64,000 nt of DNA from Stachybotrys elegans (lineage: Eukaryota > Ascomycota > Sordariomycetes > Hypocreales > Stachybotryaceae), in contig JAGPNK010000004.1 of NCBI GenBank assembly GCA_020746835.1, positions 434,001-498,000 on the forward strand. The letters run 5' to 3'. The translations under genes were made by a program, and so were the position numbers. This document shows, in pieces, positions 21,947-32,901 of this stretch (position 1 is the first letter of the stretch; each line of letters opens with the position of its first letter). The notes beneath the pieces are model-generated. The model ran no database searches, had not been told where the DNA came from, and saw only the letters and a list, made by a program, of their open reading frames with translations.

Positions 21947-24900
21947 TTACGACGGAGCAGCCGTGGCCTTGAACAATTCCATAATATCATCTGCCTTGTT
22001 TGCTGCCGCCACGTCCAGTGGCGACTGATGCATCTTGTCCTCAGCCAAGGCGTCCAGCCCCTTGCCCCTCAGAAAATTGAACCTGCACAGCCTTCTTGAC
22101 TGGATGCGAGGCGAAATAGGCTCGCCTGCCTCATCCGCCTCACCTGCCACTACATGCAGCAGGGAACGCCCTTTCGCATCGACGGCGGACCAGTCCACTC
22201 CGAGCCCATCGAGAAGTGCCCACAGGATCGGCTCTTTCTCCAACGCAGCTTTTCGTTGCTCTCGCATACCGCTCCTGACCTCCTCCTCCCAATTCCTAAA
22301 TCTCACCTTCTTCTCGACCCTGGGCAGCTGAACTTGGAGGGAGCCATGGCGGAAGTAGTGAAAGACTGGTGTCTCGCCAGCGGTGTTCCGTGCATTTATA
22401 TCCGCGCCCTTGGACAAGAGTAGCTCCAGGATATCCTTCCGAACGCCGTGGCGATCAACGCCGTCACGTTCTGTGTCAAGACTCCATCTTCCTCCAAGGA
22501 GCAGATGAAGCGGTGTGTCGCCGTTGTTCGCCCGTGGAGAAACATCGGCACCTTCGTACAGGAGCATTTCCACTTCATTTACGGATAGGTTCGGGGCACT
22601 GATTGCGTAATGTAGCGGCGTTCTGCCCTCTTTATCAACCTGGTGCAAAAGCTGCGGTGCGCCACGGAGCAGATTCTTGAGAAATTGCACATGGCCATCC
22701 GGATCTTTGGTTCCTGAGAGAGATGGCCTGCCAACACAAAGATGGAAAACGGTGCGAGCCGATGCGTCCGTGGTGCAGATGTCGGCGCCTTTTTCAAGCA
22801 GAATCCTGAGTGACTCGGCATCTGTTTGATGGCAAGCAGCGTGAATTATCGGAGTACCAGCTGCATCTTTGAGATTGACGTCAAGGCGAGGGTTTTGCAG
22901 AAGAAGATTCAGTAACTGGCTCCGAGCAGAATGCCCTGTGCTGGAGTTCGATCCTTTCTTCTCCAGTGTCCGATGCATCACTGTCGTGCGAGGGTACCGA
23001 GCATTGGGATCAGCGCCACGTTCAAACAAAAGCTCAATCGCTCGCGTGCAGAAGGTCATCTTCTCTTCGGTCGTCGGATAGTCGCGAGCGACATGGCTCA
23101 CCACGAGGTCGAGAGGATACAGTTCGTTCATATTGTCGGGGTCTTGCCTTTCGAGACTCATGTGGCGTCCGTCCGGGGACGTCCAACTTGGGCGTTCCTC
23201 CCCAACCTTGCGCGTGTTTGGATCCATACCCGAGTCCAGCATGAATTGGACCATGTCAAGATCCCTGCCCACAATTGCCGTCGCGAATGCCAAGGGCTCA
23301 ATGACGGCTCCGTACTGCAGTAGCAGGCGATAGACATCCTTGTTTCCAACAGCGCGGCCGAGGCAAGATCTGCCTCTATCATCCACGCTTTTCGCGTCCG
23401 CTCCTGCTTGCAGCAGAAGTTTTGTGGCATGGCTGTTCCAGGAAGGCCTATCCATATTCTCCAAGCTCGAGTTGAGGGGCGTGAGACCCATCGAGTCTCT
23501 GATTTCTAGGTCCACGCCTTGCTCCAGTAGATAGGGGAGTGCTTGGTTCGTCTGCCACCAAGAATGATATCCCCCCATGGACAAAGTGTGAAGGGGGGAC
23601 AGCAGGGCACCGTGATGCTTGCCGGAAATTCCCGCGCTCAACTGGACTCCTTTCTTCACCAACAGTTGGATCACGGGAAGGTTTGGCTCTTCGACTTCGC
23701 AAGCGGCGAGCATCAAGAACGCAGTCCCCTTGGTCTGTTGATGTGCCGTCCGCTTTTCGTTTGCCATGTCTATATTTTCAAGATCAGACATGAGTTCTGG
23801 CGTCAGTATGATGTCCAATAGCGATGTCTGACATGACTGAGCCAGCTTGGTGAGAAATTCACGCATCTCCAGGGGACTAGGGGGGTTTCTCGCTATGTAA
23901 GCGGGAACCGCGTTGTAATACCATTTATCCATGAGGATTCCAACTTGGATGGAAAAGTGGCCAATGCTTTGGTACTGCGACAGCTGCTCAGCCCTTCTCC
24001 CCAAGCATGCTTCGGCATCAGTCGCACAGTCCAGTGGTTTTGCAACGCCCAGAGACTGACGAGCCCGCAAAAGACATTCCACGGTGTAGTCGTTCTTTCG
24101 TGCTGCCGCCAAAGCAATGGCCCCATCGATGCCAGAAACTGCATTGTTGGAGATGATGAGGTCTATGATTTCCTCAAGCCGCTCCATCCTGGGAGGGCGT
24201 TCCCCTCCTCTCATTGCTTCGACTCTTCTGTCATCGTCGAGAAGGACACCAGCAGCGCGAGTTTTGTCTCTATCAGAGTGATATACGCACCATTTCTTCT
24301 CCTCCTCCTCGAAGTCGGCACATCCATTCCAGACTGAGCCGTTGAAATTTGCTGTGTCGACTACAGCACCGGCTTCTAGGAGGAACTGGACGGCTTGGCT
24401 CCGACCCGAAGCGCACGCATAGTGCAGTGGGGATCGGCCAAGCTTATCTTTGGCGTTGATGGCAACCTGCAGATCCTTGCTGCTCGTCCTGAACCAGTCG
24501 AGAAGAATGCCGATGATGTTGCCTTGACGGGTTCGGGCTGCGAGATGAAAAACATTTAGTCCTTCATGCGTGGCCAGCATTGGGTCAGCACCAGCATCAA
24601 GTAGCCTCTTTGTCTGATCTGCGGAGAAGGTTGATACTAGATGCAATGGTGTAACCCCGTCATGGTCCATCCGATTCATGTCATGCCGGCTCTCGTGAAG
24701 AAGATACTCGAACAATGTTGTCGAGTCTTCTTTTCGTGAGTAGTTGCTATCTTGCAGTGCCCACTGATCGTGCTCGCACAGCACATGCAGCGGCAGTCTA
24801 CCGTGTTTGTTGGCTGCTCTCGGGTCTACTCCCAAGTCTGTGATGAGGTGGAACAGCTCTGTCGATACTCTCCAGTCGGAGAACCGAGGCACTGCTGCAT

Positions 24901-27900
24901 GCCATATGGTATTCCCCTCAATATCCGCTTGCTGAGGGTCAACCCCATTCTCCTTAAGCAAATGCAATAAGCTTGTCTTGGATCGACACTGTGGCGTTGC
25001 AGCATGTAGCAGCGTCCGTCCGCGTTTGTCAGTGACATCGAAGCGAGTGCCTGACTTTACCATTATGGCCAAGAGTTCTTCTGCGCCACCATCACTCGAG
25101 TTGTATGATGCCTTGTCAAGCGCCACGAAGAATGGTATACGTCCTTCATTGTCCGGAATATTAACATCTGCGCCCGTCACTTCCAGAAACGTCTCCCAGT
25201 CTCGCCTGTTGAATTTGTAGTGTCTCTGACAGTCGCTTAGAAGATACAGCGCCGTCTTCCCACTCGCATTGCGCAAATCTGGATCTACGCCGCCTTGCAT
25301 CAGCCTCTCCAAGACGCATCTGCCATGCTCCGTGCCGAAACCGCCGATAGTGGCGGCATAATGCAAGGCGCTGTTGCCTCCATCATCGATAACACAGGGG
25401 TCGGCGCCCAGATCAAGTAGCCTGAGGACATTTTCCATGACGGCCTTTTCAGTCCTCATTCTGTTTGGATCTGACAAGGCGTATAGAAGTACTGTTTTTC
25501 CATGGCTAGTCCTCGTATTAATGTCCCTCTTGCTGACGAGGGTCTCTATTACGTCAACGCTGCGCGCAGTGTGCAGTGGCGTTTCGCCGTCTGAGTTGAT
25601 TGCGTCAATGTTGGCGCCAGAGTCGAGCAGCAACTGTGCAATGAGAGGGCGGCAAGCTTTATGAAGCGGTGTGTTGCCTCTGCTGTCAGCTTGGTTTACT
25701 ACGGCTGTCAGCTTTCCGTCCAACACGAAGGATAGGTGCACATACCGTTAGCATCAGCAGCAAGGACTAAGCGGAAGCATTCTGGGAGAGAAGCGTCGGA
25801 GAACGCCAGGTCCATGCGATAGTTGTATTCATATGGCGCCGCCAGCACATGGAGCACATTGAGCCCTCCTTCCTGGGGTATCCTGATCCCTCCGCACGCC
25901 TCTTGGCTGTGAAGAATGTTTGGGTCTGCACCAGCCTCAAGGAGTCCTGAGACCATTTTAGGGTCGAGCTGCGCACACGCCTCGAACAGCGGCGTGCGAC
26001 CGTTGCCAGCGGCAGCGTTGATGTCGATCAGGCCAGTTGCGCGAAGCAACCGCACATTGCCCACGTTCTTGGAGCCGCCAATGACCCAGCTCAGGGCTTT
26101 GTTTGCTGCCTCGCTAGTCTTGATGTAAGGTACAAAGAGCCCGCACACGTCTTCTTTGCAACTGCTAAAGGCCATGCTGATGGGCGGGTAGGGATTTCTG
26201 TATCCAAGTGTGTTGTCAAGGACCACGTGGTTTTTACCCTTGTGTCGCCATGGATCGGCGCCAGCATCGAGCAGAGCTTTAACGATAGCAGGGTATATGC
26301 GTCTTTGTGTGTAGCTGTATCCCAGTGCGAAATGAAGTGGCGTCGCACCTTCACGGCTCCAATCATTTACTCCAGCTCCATGTTTGATGAGTAGACGGAC
26401 AATATCGGTGTGCCCACAGGCCACGGCCTGGTGTAACGGAGGGTCATGATCAAGACTTCCAGCATATTTTGCCGCTTCATCTCCATGGCGACTAAGTAAT
26501 CCTTCAACAAAGCTCGTCAAGCCATGTGGAATTGCAAAGAGCAAAGCTTTTGCCGCCGCTGGCATATTATGTCCTCGGGCCCATTGTTCGGACCGTCGCC
26601 AACTTCTCATCCCGTCCAATTTTCGAATGTAGTTCGGCGTAGTTAGGAAGGACAGGATTTTCTCATTGGTTTCTTCCTGTGAGGTGCCTTCTGCAATTGC
26701 ATGCTTGATATGTACGTGCCAGCTTTTGGCCGCGTAATCGCAAAAGGGGGAAGCTTCTTGCACATTAGTAGAAAAGGTCCCGGATCCCAAGTCCCGAGGC
26801 CGCACAGCATCCAGGCAACCAGCTTGTAGGTAGGACAAGCAGAGCAGTGCGACATGGTTATGGGTAGGCCCAACTTCAAACACTGGGATGTCGTGATCAG
26901 ATGAGGTTCGACCTCCCCCAAGGAGATATTCCGTCAAGGAGTGGTGAACAACGCGGATCGTCTCGTCTGGCAGTATCTCCAAGAGTGGTCCGCAAGATAT
27001 CCGTACAAGGTTTTTGATCGCCCCGATATCTCCGCCATACTGAGGTTGAGTCACGCTGATGCAGTCTGCTATTTCAAGAACACGTAGCGGCCGGGTGGCA
27101 TGCGTGACAAGTTGCAAGACAAGCGCGTACAGACCCGCTGGCAGAGCTGTGCGTCCCATGTGCTCCCGCAGGAGCTTGCCGTAGATGGTCGATAGGTTGA
27201 CAGGCATCTCCGCCAGAGTGTCGATAATTTCGTCTTCGGTCTCCAACCCAGCTATTCTGTCCATGGCTAGTTTGACGTAGAGGAACAATCCGCCAGCCTT
27301 TGCCATCACTTTGTCCACAACTGCATCGCGGCTCTCCAAGGGCGGAAGCCTGTGGTGTAGGTACATCAGTATGTCCGGGTCAATCGCTTCCCTATCCAGG
27401 CGAATGTCCAAAAGCCTCAGGTTTCGCACAATTCTCTCAATTATGGCAATCGGCCGACTGGTGATGACTAGTTTGACTTTGTCGGGATGCAAATTACCCA
27501 GTTGATCGAGCAGTGTAAGAAAAGTATCCAAAGTGGCGTGGTCCATTTCGTCGAGTGCGTCAACCACGCAATACGCTTTCGGAATCGCTTTCAAAGCAAG
27601 TCGGAGAAGGTGCCACAACTCAGCAATTGATAGTTTGTCCACGGAATCGAGTTTGATGGGTTCCGAGATAAGGCTCTTCAATGCAAGCTGCAGTGGCGGG
27701 CTGTAGGGCAGGATCTGCGCAATCCAGTCGCGAAGGGCTGATTCGGGGCGATGGTTGGACTTGATGGTATGGCGGAAAAAGAAGTACAGAACGGGACAAT
27801 TTTCGGAGGAGAGATGTTGGATCAGTCTCGCAGCCAGAACAGATTTGCCTGCACCAGGCACGCCTCGAATCCACAAGATACCATCATCACGACCGTCATG

Positions 27901-28281
27901 CCATTGATTGAAGATGTCTGAACCGAATAGCCACTGGCTGGTGCCTTGGAGGTGAGACGTGGAGTGCTTGGTCAACTCGCTGCTATCGCCATCGTAGTCG
28001 GTAGGGTCGATCCAGGCTCGGAGTCGTTTGACAGTAGCCTCATCCTGGGGCAGGACGTTGGACTCGTTGAAATCAGCAATTGAAAGCCGATCAATGACAA
28101 CAACGTCGTCCAGAGGCACGTCAAGCTCGTCCAGAAGCATCATCGATCTTGACAAAATGTGTTCGTTGGGGAGTGTTATCCAAATTGGAACCTGTTGGCT
28201 ACTCAGGTGGGAGCTGAGACTACTTAAACTACGTGGATCACGAGCCAGCAGATCAGGCAACAGCGCTCTGCGGGGATGCAA
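21947..28281 (-). CDS. Giant NACHT-ankyrin repeat protein (NLR-like)
   Basis: STAND NTPase of the fungal NLR type: nucleotide-driven switch with a ligand-sensing repeat tail, often tied to non-self recognition. Two large exons joined by a 41-bp intron at about 25730-25690 (ADAN-AVVNQADSRGNTPLH) encode at least 2,100 residues. N-terminal region of unknown fold (contains VPIWITLPNEHIL), then NACHT with Walker A GVPGAGKS and Walker B YCVVDALDEMD, a winged-helix-like section, then two long blocks of ankyrin repeats (GNTPLHKAC, GRTPLHYAI and similar). No ATG opens the first exon: reading upstream in frame from 28281 stays open to a TAG near 28380 without ATG, so either a 5' exon is missing from this model or the start is degraded. 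The true 5' end is therefore uncertain. Confidence 0.85.
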
Positions 28282-29609
28282 AAGTACATTAATCCTGGCA
28301 CATATTGGCAGACTACCAAGCGTTAGGAGCTGTGTGGGTGCTCGTCGATGTCCTGGGGAATCGTCAGTTATTTTCGCCTAGACAGTCTCGAGAAGATCGA
28401 GCAAGTTAAGATTTCCACACTGTGCACGATAATACACAATGTAAACAACTTGTTTTGGGTGAATTGCAGTTTTGAAAACAGTTCAGCCCCTATCAAACTC
28501 GCAATCGCGTTCTACATTTCGACCGCCCCCCGTCTATCCCCTTGGAGGGAGCTCTGTGGTCACTAACAGGCATATTAGCCAATAAGTCTTTGATTAGCAG
28601 GAGATACCTACTAGGTAGTGGTCATTACTCTATAGATCAAGTACTTTATACTACTTCAAAACTACAGTTTTACTCTAATTTTATCTTGAGCTATGTAGGG
28701 GCTGAATAAGCAGCTGTGGGGCAGATAAGAGACAGACCCCTAAAGGATACATACCCCTGAAGGATTGGGTGGCAGTGACCTACCCTATACTCAGTAGAGT
28801 TCGGGATAGATCTTTCTGTCAAAAAAGAAATCGGCAAACAATACGTATATAACTACTAGATGATAGCAAATGTGCTATTTTACTTAACATTTCCAAGTTT
28901 GATACAGAGAATAAGATGTTCTGGTATCTTGGATTTGTCGAAATTCAGTGCTTTTCCTTATCACCACTATGAATCATCAATGGATTGGATTCAACAAGTC
29001 ACGGTGTCGCAACATCAATGGCTCTTTCGGTAACGCAGGATCGGCTTGCTTATTTCCACAAGGGATTCTTAATTGAGCATCGAGTTGGTGTGGTGTATTA
29101 AAATGTCAGCTGCTCCTTGAAGGACACGACTAACCTGACGTTTCCCTGTGTCAATACATCCACAAACGAGGTACGAGGGCCCTAAGGAAGCCGCATGCCT
29201 TTTATTACGTCCCAGAGTGCGTCAAGTTTGAGCCAAAAAAAAACAAACAAAAAAACGTCCATTGCAAGCTTTTGTCTGAACAAGTAATGAAATAAAGCAA
29301 GACAACACGGCAGTCAGGACGAGAACAGACGCATTGGATTGATTGTCTGCCGACACAGTTGGTGCCAAGGAGCCAAGGAATTTCCAGGCTAAACCCTTGT
29401 GGGATACGGAGAAACATTCCCGTAGGTATTCTCCGTATTGTCCTGTGAGGAAACACATTGCTGAATTAGCCGCGATAGGCTAAAGACCCCTGCTGCGTAT
29501 CACATTCCCTTAAAGCTCGCACATCTCCCAAATGCAAGGGTGTTGCCAAGTCTTGTCAATCAATCTTTGAATCTGATCTTCCATGCGGCGTTGAGAAGAT
29601 CGGATTACC
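28282..29609. other. Gene-free AT-rich region
   Basis: About 1.3 kb upstream of the NACHT gene, partly AT- and TpA-rich (about 28570-28920), with no credible frame or transposon terminus. It may include the missing 5' exon of the NACHT gene near 28300-28450. The TpA-rich part could be an old RIP-affected relic, but this is not demonstrated. Confidence 0.4.
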
Positions 29610-30451
29610 ATGGAGCGCGAGAAGCATGAAGCCGATGACGAAGGACAGGCCTTCTTGAGTAATGACGAGCCTTCGCGACCGAAGCTCGAGGGGTCAGGGA
29701 AGAAGAGAAGGATGATCCTCGGAGGCTTGAGACTTGGCGCAGAGGTAGCCATGCTTGCCTTTATCGTCTTCTTGCTCGCTGCGAAGCCGTACTGTGGCCG
29801 CGACACAATCCGCAAAACTCCAGTGCCAAGGCGTAAGCGCTGTCAGGAGAAATTGGATCGTTGCCTGTACTGACAACGTCTAGTGCCAAGGAAAATGTAC
29901 ACATTTCTTCCCAATTCGAGATACATGAATGACGATATGTGGTTCAACGAGAGGGATACGTTGCTCACTTTACACAATTGGATTGAACTCAGTGCAAGTA
30001 GGTTAATGGATATTCCATGGTTCTGTCTTTGGAATCCTTTAACACTGTCGTTACAGAGGCACGCGGTTTCATTGTTGTCAAGAATCCTGAAAAGTACGAC
30101 CTCCCAGAGCCGCACACCGTTGCCGTCAACCTTTACGAGGATGGCCCTGGCTACATGATGACCGTCTTTCATCAACTTCACTGCCTATCGTACATCGCCG
30201 AGCATTACCAGCAAGGATACGCAGGTACGAACCTGACGGGGGAGGTTGCGCACCATACATCTCACTGCTTCAACTACCTAAGGCAAGGAATCATGTGTAC
30301 CGCGGATACGACGTTGGAAGGCAAGACAAAGGAAGGGCCCGGAGAAGGTTCCGAGCACGAGTGTGTTGACTATGATGCACTGCTGAAATGGGCGAATGAC
30401 AACGGGGCGATGCCATGGAGAGGCAACATGCCAGATGATACTACGCTATAG
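29610..30451 (+). CDS. UstYa-like (DUF3328) protein
   Basis: Small type II membrane protein of the UstYa/DUF3328 family, whose members oxidise or cyclise peptides and other metabolites in fungal secondary metabolism. Three exons (29610-29832, 29884-29997, 30057-30451), 243 residues. A charged N-terminal tail is followed by one TM helix (EVAMLAFIVFLLAA, about 45-60). The two family signatures are intact: HQLHCL and, about 30 residues later, HCFNYLRQGIMC. Junctions read TPVPR-LPRKMY and ELSA-KARGFIVV. It is convergent with an intronless tannase. No ribosomal peptide precursor (secreted protein with repeated Kex2-flanked cores) was found next to it, so its partner is unknown. Confidence 0.88.
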
Positions 30452-30511
30452 ACTTGATGTGCCTATATGTATATACCTCAGTGCATACTTTCCTTTTAAC
30501 TTGAACTATCC

Positions 30512-32089
30512 TTAAACACACTTCCAACTCTCCGGCTTGTCGGGATCTCCTTCCCCCACGTACATGTTCCGCAAGGGATATTTGCAATGGTGCCTCACAA
30601 CCGTGCTATTATCCTCCCTTACACCTGAACCACGGACGTGTTCGGGTCCAATACCCTCCTCCACCCACTTGACCAAGGCCCAGAGCACATTGTTTTCAGG
30701 TTCAAACCCATCAGAGTTCACCAAATAATTTCCGATGCGGGCGGCGCCATCGCCACCTCTACAATGATGCAATCCTGAGATGCGAAAGTAGCGGTAGAAT
30801 TCGTCCAGCTCGTCGCTTGTTAAGCCCATGGTTCGAGAAACATAGTTGTAGTAGCGCTGAGAAATTTCCGAGGAAATCACGTCATCCGTCAGGCCGTGGT
30901 AATGCAAGATCCGAGTTCCGGCTTCTTTTGCTCCAGACAAATCTCCTTCCCAAGTCTGAACGTTGAACGGGTTCAATGCAATCGCTGCCTCATAATCAGC
31001 AAGCCCGAAGATGGGCTCCCATTCCGTGTTGTTGTACACGACATATCGAAACCAGTCAACCGAGATGTCGTAAGGGGACCCTGATCCGTACGGGTGCGGA
31101 TCGGCTCCAGGTTGCAGGCGCGGGTAGATCAGCCTTCCATCGCTCCCGTACAGATCTGAGAAGAAGGCATTCACGGTGCCAACTTGGGCGCTGGTTAGGC
31201 AGTCTTTTGAAGGGTCGGATTTGGAGCAGAGTAGATTTTCTGGCCGATAAGAACAAAGATCGGGGTCTTCGATAAAGCCATCGACAATACCATCAAGCGC
31301 ATCGCACTGACGAAGCACATCGTTCATGACCAAATCCCACTGTGCGGGACTAAGGAATGTCGGCGACCCAGGCGGCCCTGTATGAGTGTAGAAGCTTGCG
31401 CACCATGAGGCCAAAGAGTTCATACTGATAGCTGGGGCTCCTGCTAGTATGCCGTCAAAATCCTCGGGGAAGTCCTGGGCTTCCTTGAACGCTTGGCGAC
31501 CCCCAGTTGAACACCCCATCATGTAGGCTGTGGTATGGCTTCTGCCATAAAAAGAAGCCGTGACCTGTTTCCCGACCACGGCGCCTGTATGGATTGATCG
31601 GTAGGCAAAGTCCTCAAGAACCGCCTCATTCTGGAGGAAGGGCAATCCGGAGGTGCCATTTTTGCCGCCGTTGGTACCAATGGTCGCGAAACCCTGCGAC
31701 GCACCATACGCCAGGTCATGGTAGAATATGCACCCGCCAAGACCTCCGTTGGCTATTTCCAGCAGCCTTCCGTTCCAGTCAGTCGGCAGCCAAGCCTCGA
31801 GACTGACTTCACCAGGAGGCGACGTAGAGGTGACGACGCGCATCGTGACGCGGCATAGCTCAACATCCACCTGCGCTGACGGCAATTCACAGTCGGGCGA
31901 GTTCTCAGGGAAAAGAATGTTGGTGTTTGCAGGAATAAGCTCTGATGTCCACACATCTGTGCTTGGTATCGAAAGGTGACTCAGGAGGCCAGCGCAGCGG
32001 CTGGCCAAATAATCTGAAGATAGATTGCCTTGCATCGCGGAAAACGGTACAAAAGAACCCAAAGCCTGCGATGCGTAACGCGCTTCCAT
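30512..32089 (-). CDS. Tannase/feruloyl esterase (second, intronless)
   Basis: Alpha/beta-hydrolase of the tannase family, 525 residues in a single exon. Nucleophile motif GCSTGGR, acid in HGLTDDVISSE, histidine in GLHHCRGGDGA; the family segment GGLGGCIFYHDLAYG is conserved. Hydrolysis of phenolic esters is expected. Unlike the first tannase it has no convincing signal peptide: the N-terminus (MEARYASQALGSFVPFSAMQGN) is only weakly hydrophobic. Either export is unconventional, the protein is intracellular, or a 5' exon with the signal lies upstream of 32089 and was not recognised. It is convergent with the UstYa-like gene, with 60 bp between stop codons. Confidence 0.88.
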   Translation of the reverse strand: MEARYASQALGSFVPFSAMQGNLSSDYLASRCAGLLSHLSIPSTDVWTSELIPANTNILFPENSPDCELPSAQVDVELCRVTMRVVTSTSPPGEVSLEAWLPTDWNGRLLEIANGGLGGCIFYHDLAYGASQGFATIGTNGGKNGTSGLPFLQNEAVLEDFAYRSIHTGAVVGKQVTASFYGRSHTTAYMMGCSTGGRQAFKEAQDFPEDFDGILAGAPAISMNSLASWCASFYTHTGPPGSPTFLSPAQWDLVMNDVLRQCDALDGIVDGFIEDPDLCSYRPENLLCSKSDPSKDCLTSAQVGTVNAFFSDLYGSDGRLIYPRLQPGADPHPYGSGSPYDISVDWFRYVVYNNTEWEPIFGLADYEAAIALNPFNVQTWEGDLSGAKEAGTRILHYHGLTDDVISSEISQRYYNYVSRTMGLTSDELDEFYRYFRISGLHHCRGGDGAARIGNYLVNSDGFEPENNVLWALVKWVEEGIGPEHVRGSGVREDNSTVVRHHCKYPLRNMYVGEGDPDKPESWKCV

Positions 32090-32901
32090 CTTGATGTGCG
32101 GTTGGAGGCAGCGGCGGTCTATATATCAATTTACTCCAACACATTGATCATTTCAGGGTCAGAGAGACTTATATCCCCTTGCGTCGAAGTTATGCCCTCT
32201 TCCCCGCTTTTCGCTGACACCGTTGGATAACATGTCGGCAGTAATAAGCACGCTTGTTAGCGGAGTTCGGGGTTCACGGAGAAGATTCATCTAGAGGAGG
32301 AAAGTTGTGCCCACATTGGGACATATATGCTTAGACGCAATGGCAGCAATTGCTGTAATAGGGAATTGCCAAAAGAAGATTTTGCCACATGACAGTATTT
32401 TGTTGAACTGTGGAAGCGAGGTCGGCCTTGGCCTTTATCACGACAGCAGGGATAGCAGACGGTGGAGAGCCTTTCTTTTCGCGTAAGATATGGCCACACA
32501 AAACCCACATTCACATTGCCACAGCTCTGCACCAAGAGCTGGTCGAGCAATAGTTGACAAGCCTCTCGATTGAAACCCTTCCAAAGCCATCAATTCCAGG
32601 CCTGCATCGACGATCCTGTAAACTACGTAACAAGCGCGCTGGGGTGTATTTGGAGGATGCAAACTCTGCCATCTACGGCAACATAATCTGCTGTAAATCT
32701 TCACCGACTCAAGAGTTCCAACGCAGCACGGTTCCACTAGACCCAATAAATAAAGGTGCCCGGTCTGCAAGTTGGCCCAGTGCTGCCCAGCCTGATAAGA
32801 CTTCCCCTCCCATGGCTTTGTGCTCGAGTTTTCACCACCAGACTTGCCGTTGCATTTTGTTGACATCTCCATGCTCATATCTTGATTAAAAACCAGGCAC
32901 G
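32090..32901. promoter_or_regulatory. Divergent intergenic region, tannase / sugar porter
   Basis: 812 bp without a credible gene; short frames on the minus strand near 32438-32878 lack family features. The sequence just before the sugar porter has a CCAATA box-like element and AATAAATA (about 32742-32755) that could act as TATA. Confidence 0.35.

Noticed and set aside
30512..32089. The UstYa-like gene and tannase as a small RiPP cluster
   Set aside because: No precursor peptide was found, and tannases are not known partners of UstYa enzymes; convergent neighbours alone are not evidence.
32438..32878. A 146-codon minus-strand frame between the tannase and the sugar porter
   Set aside because: No domain, no clear promoter or splice context; the composition looks non-coding.
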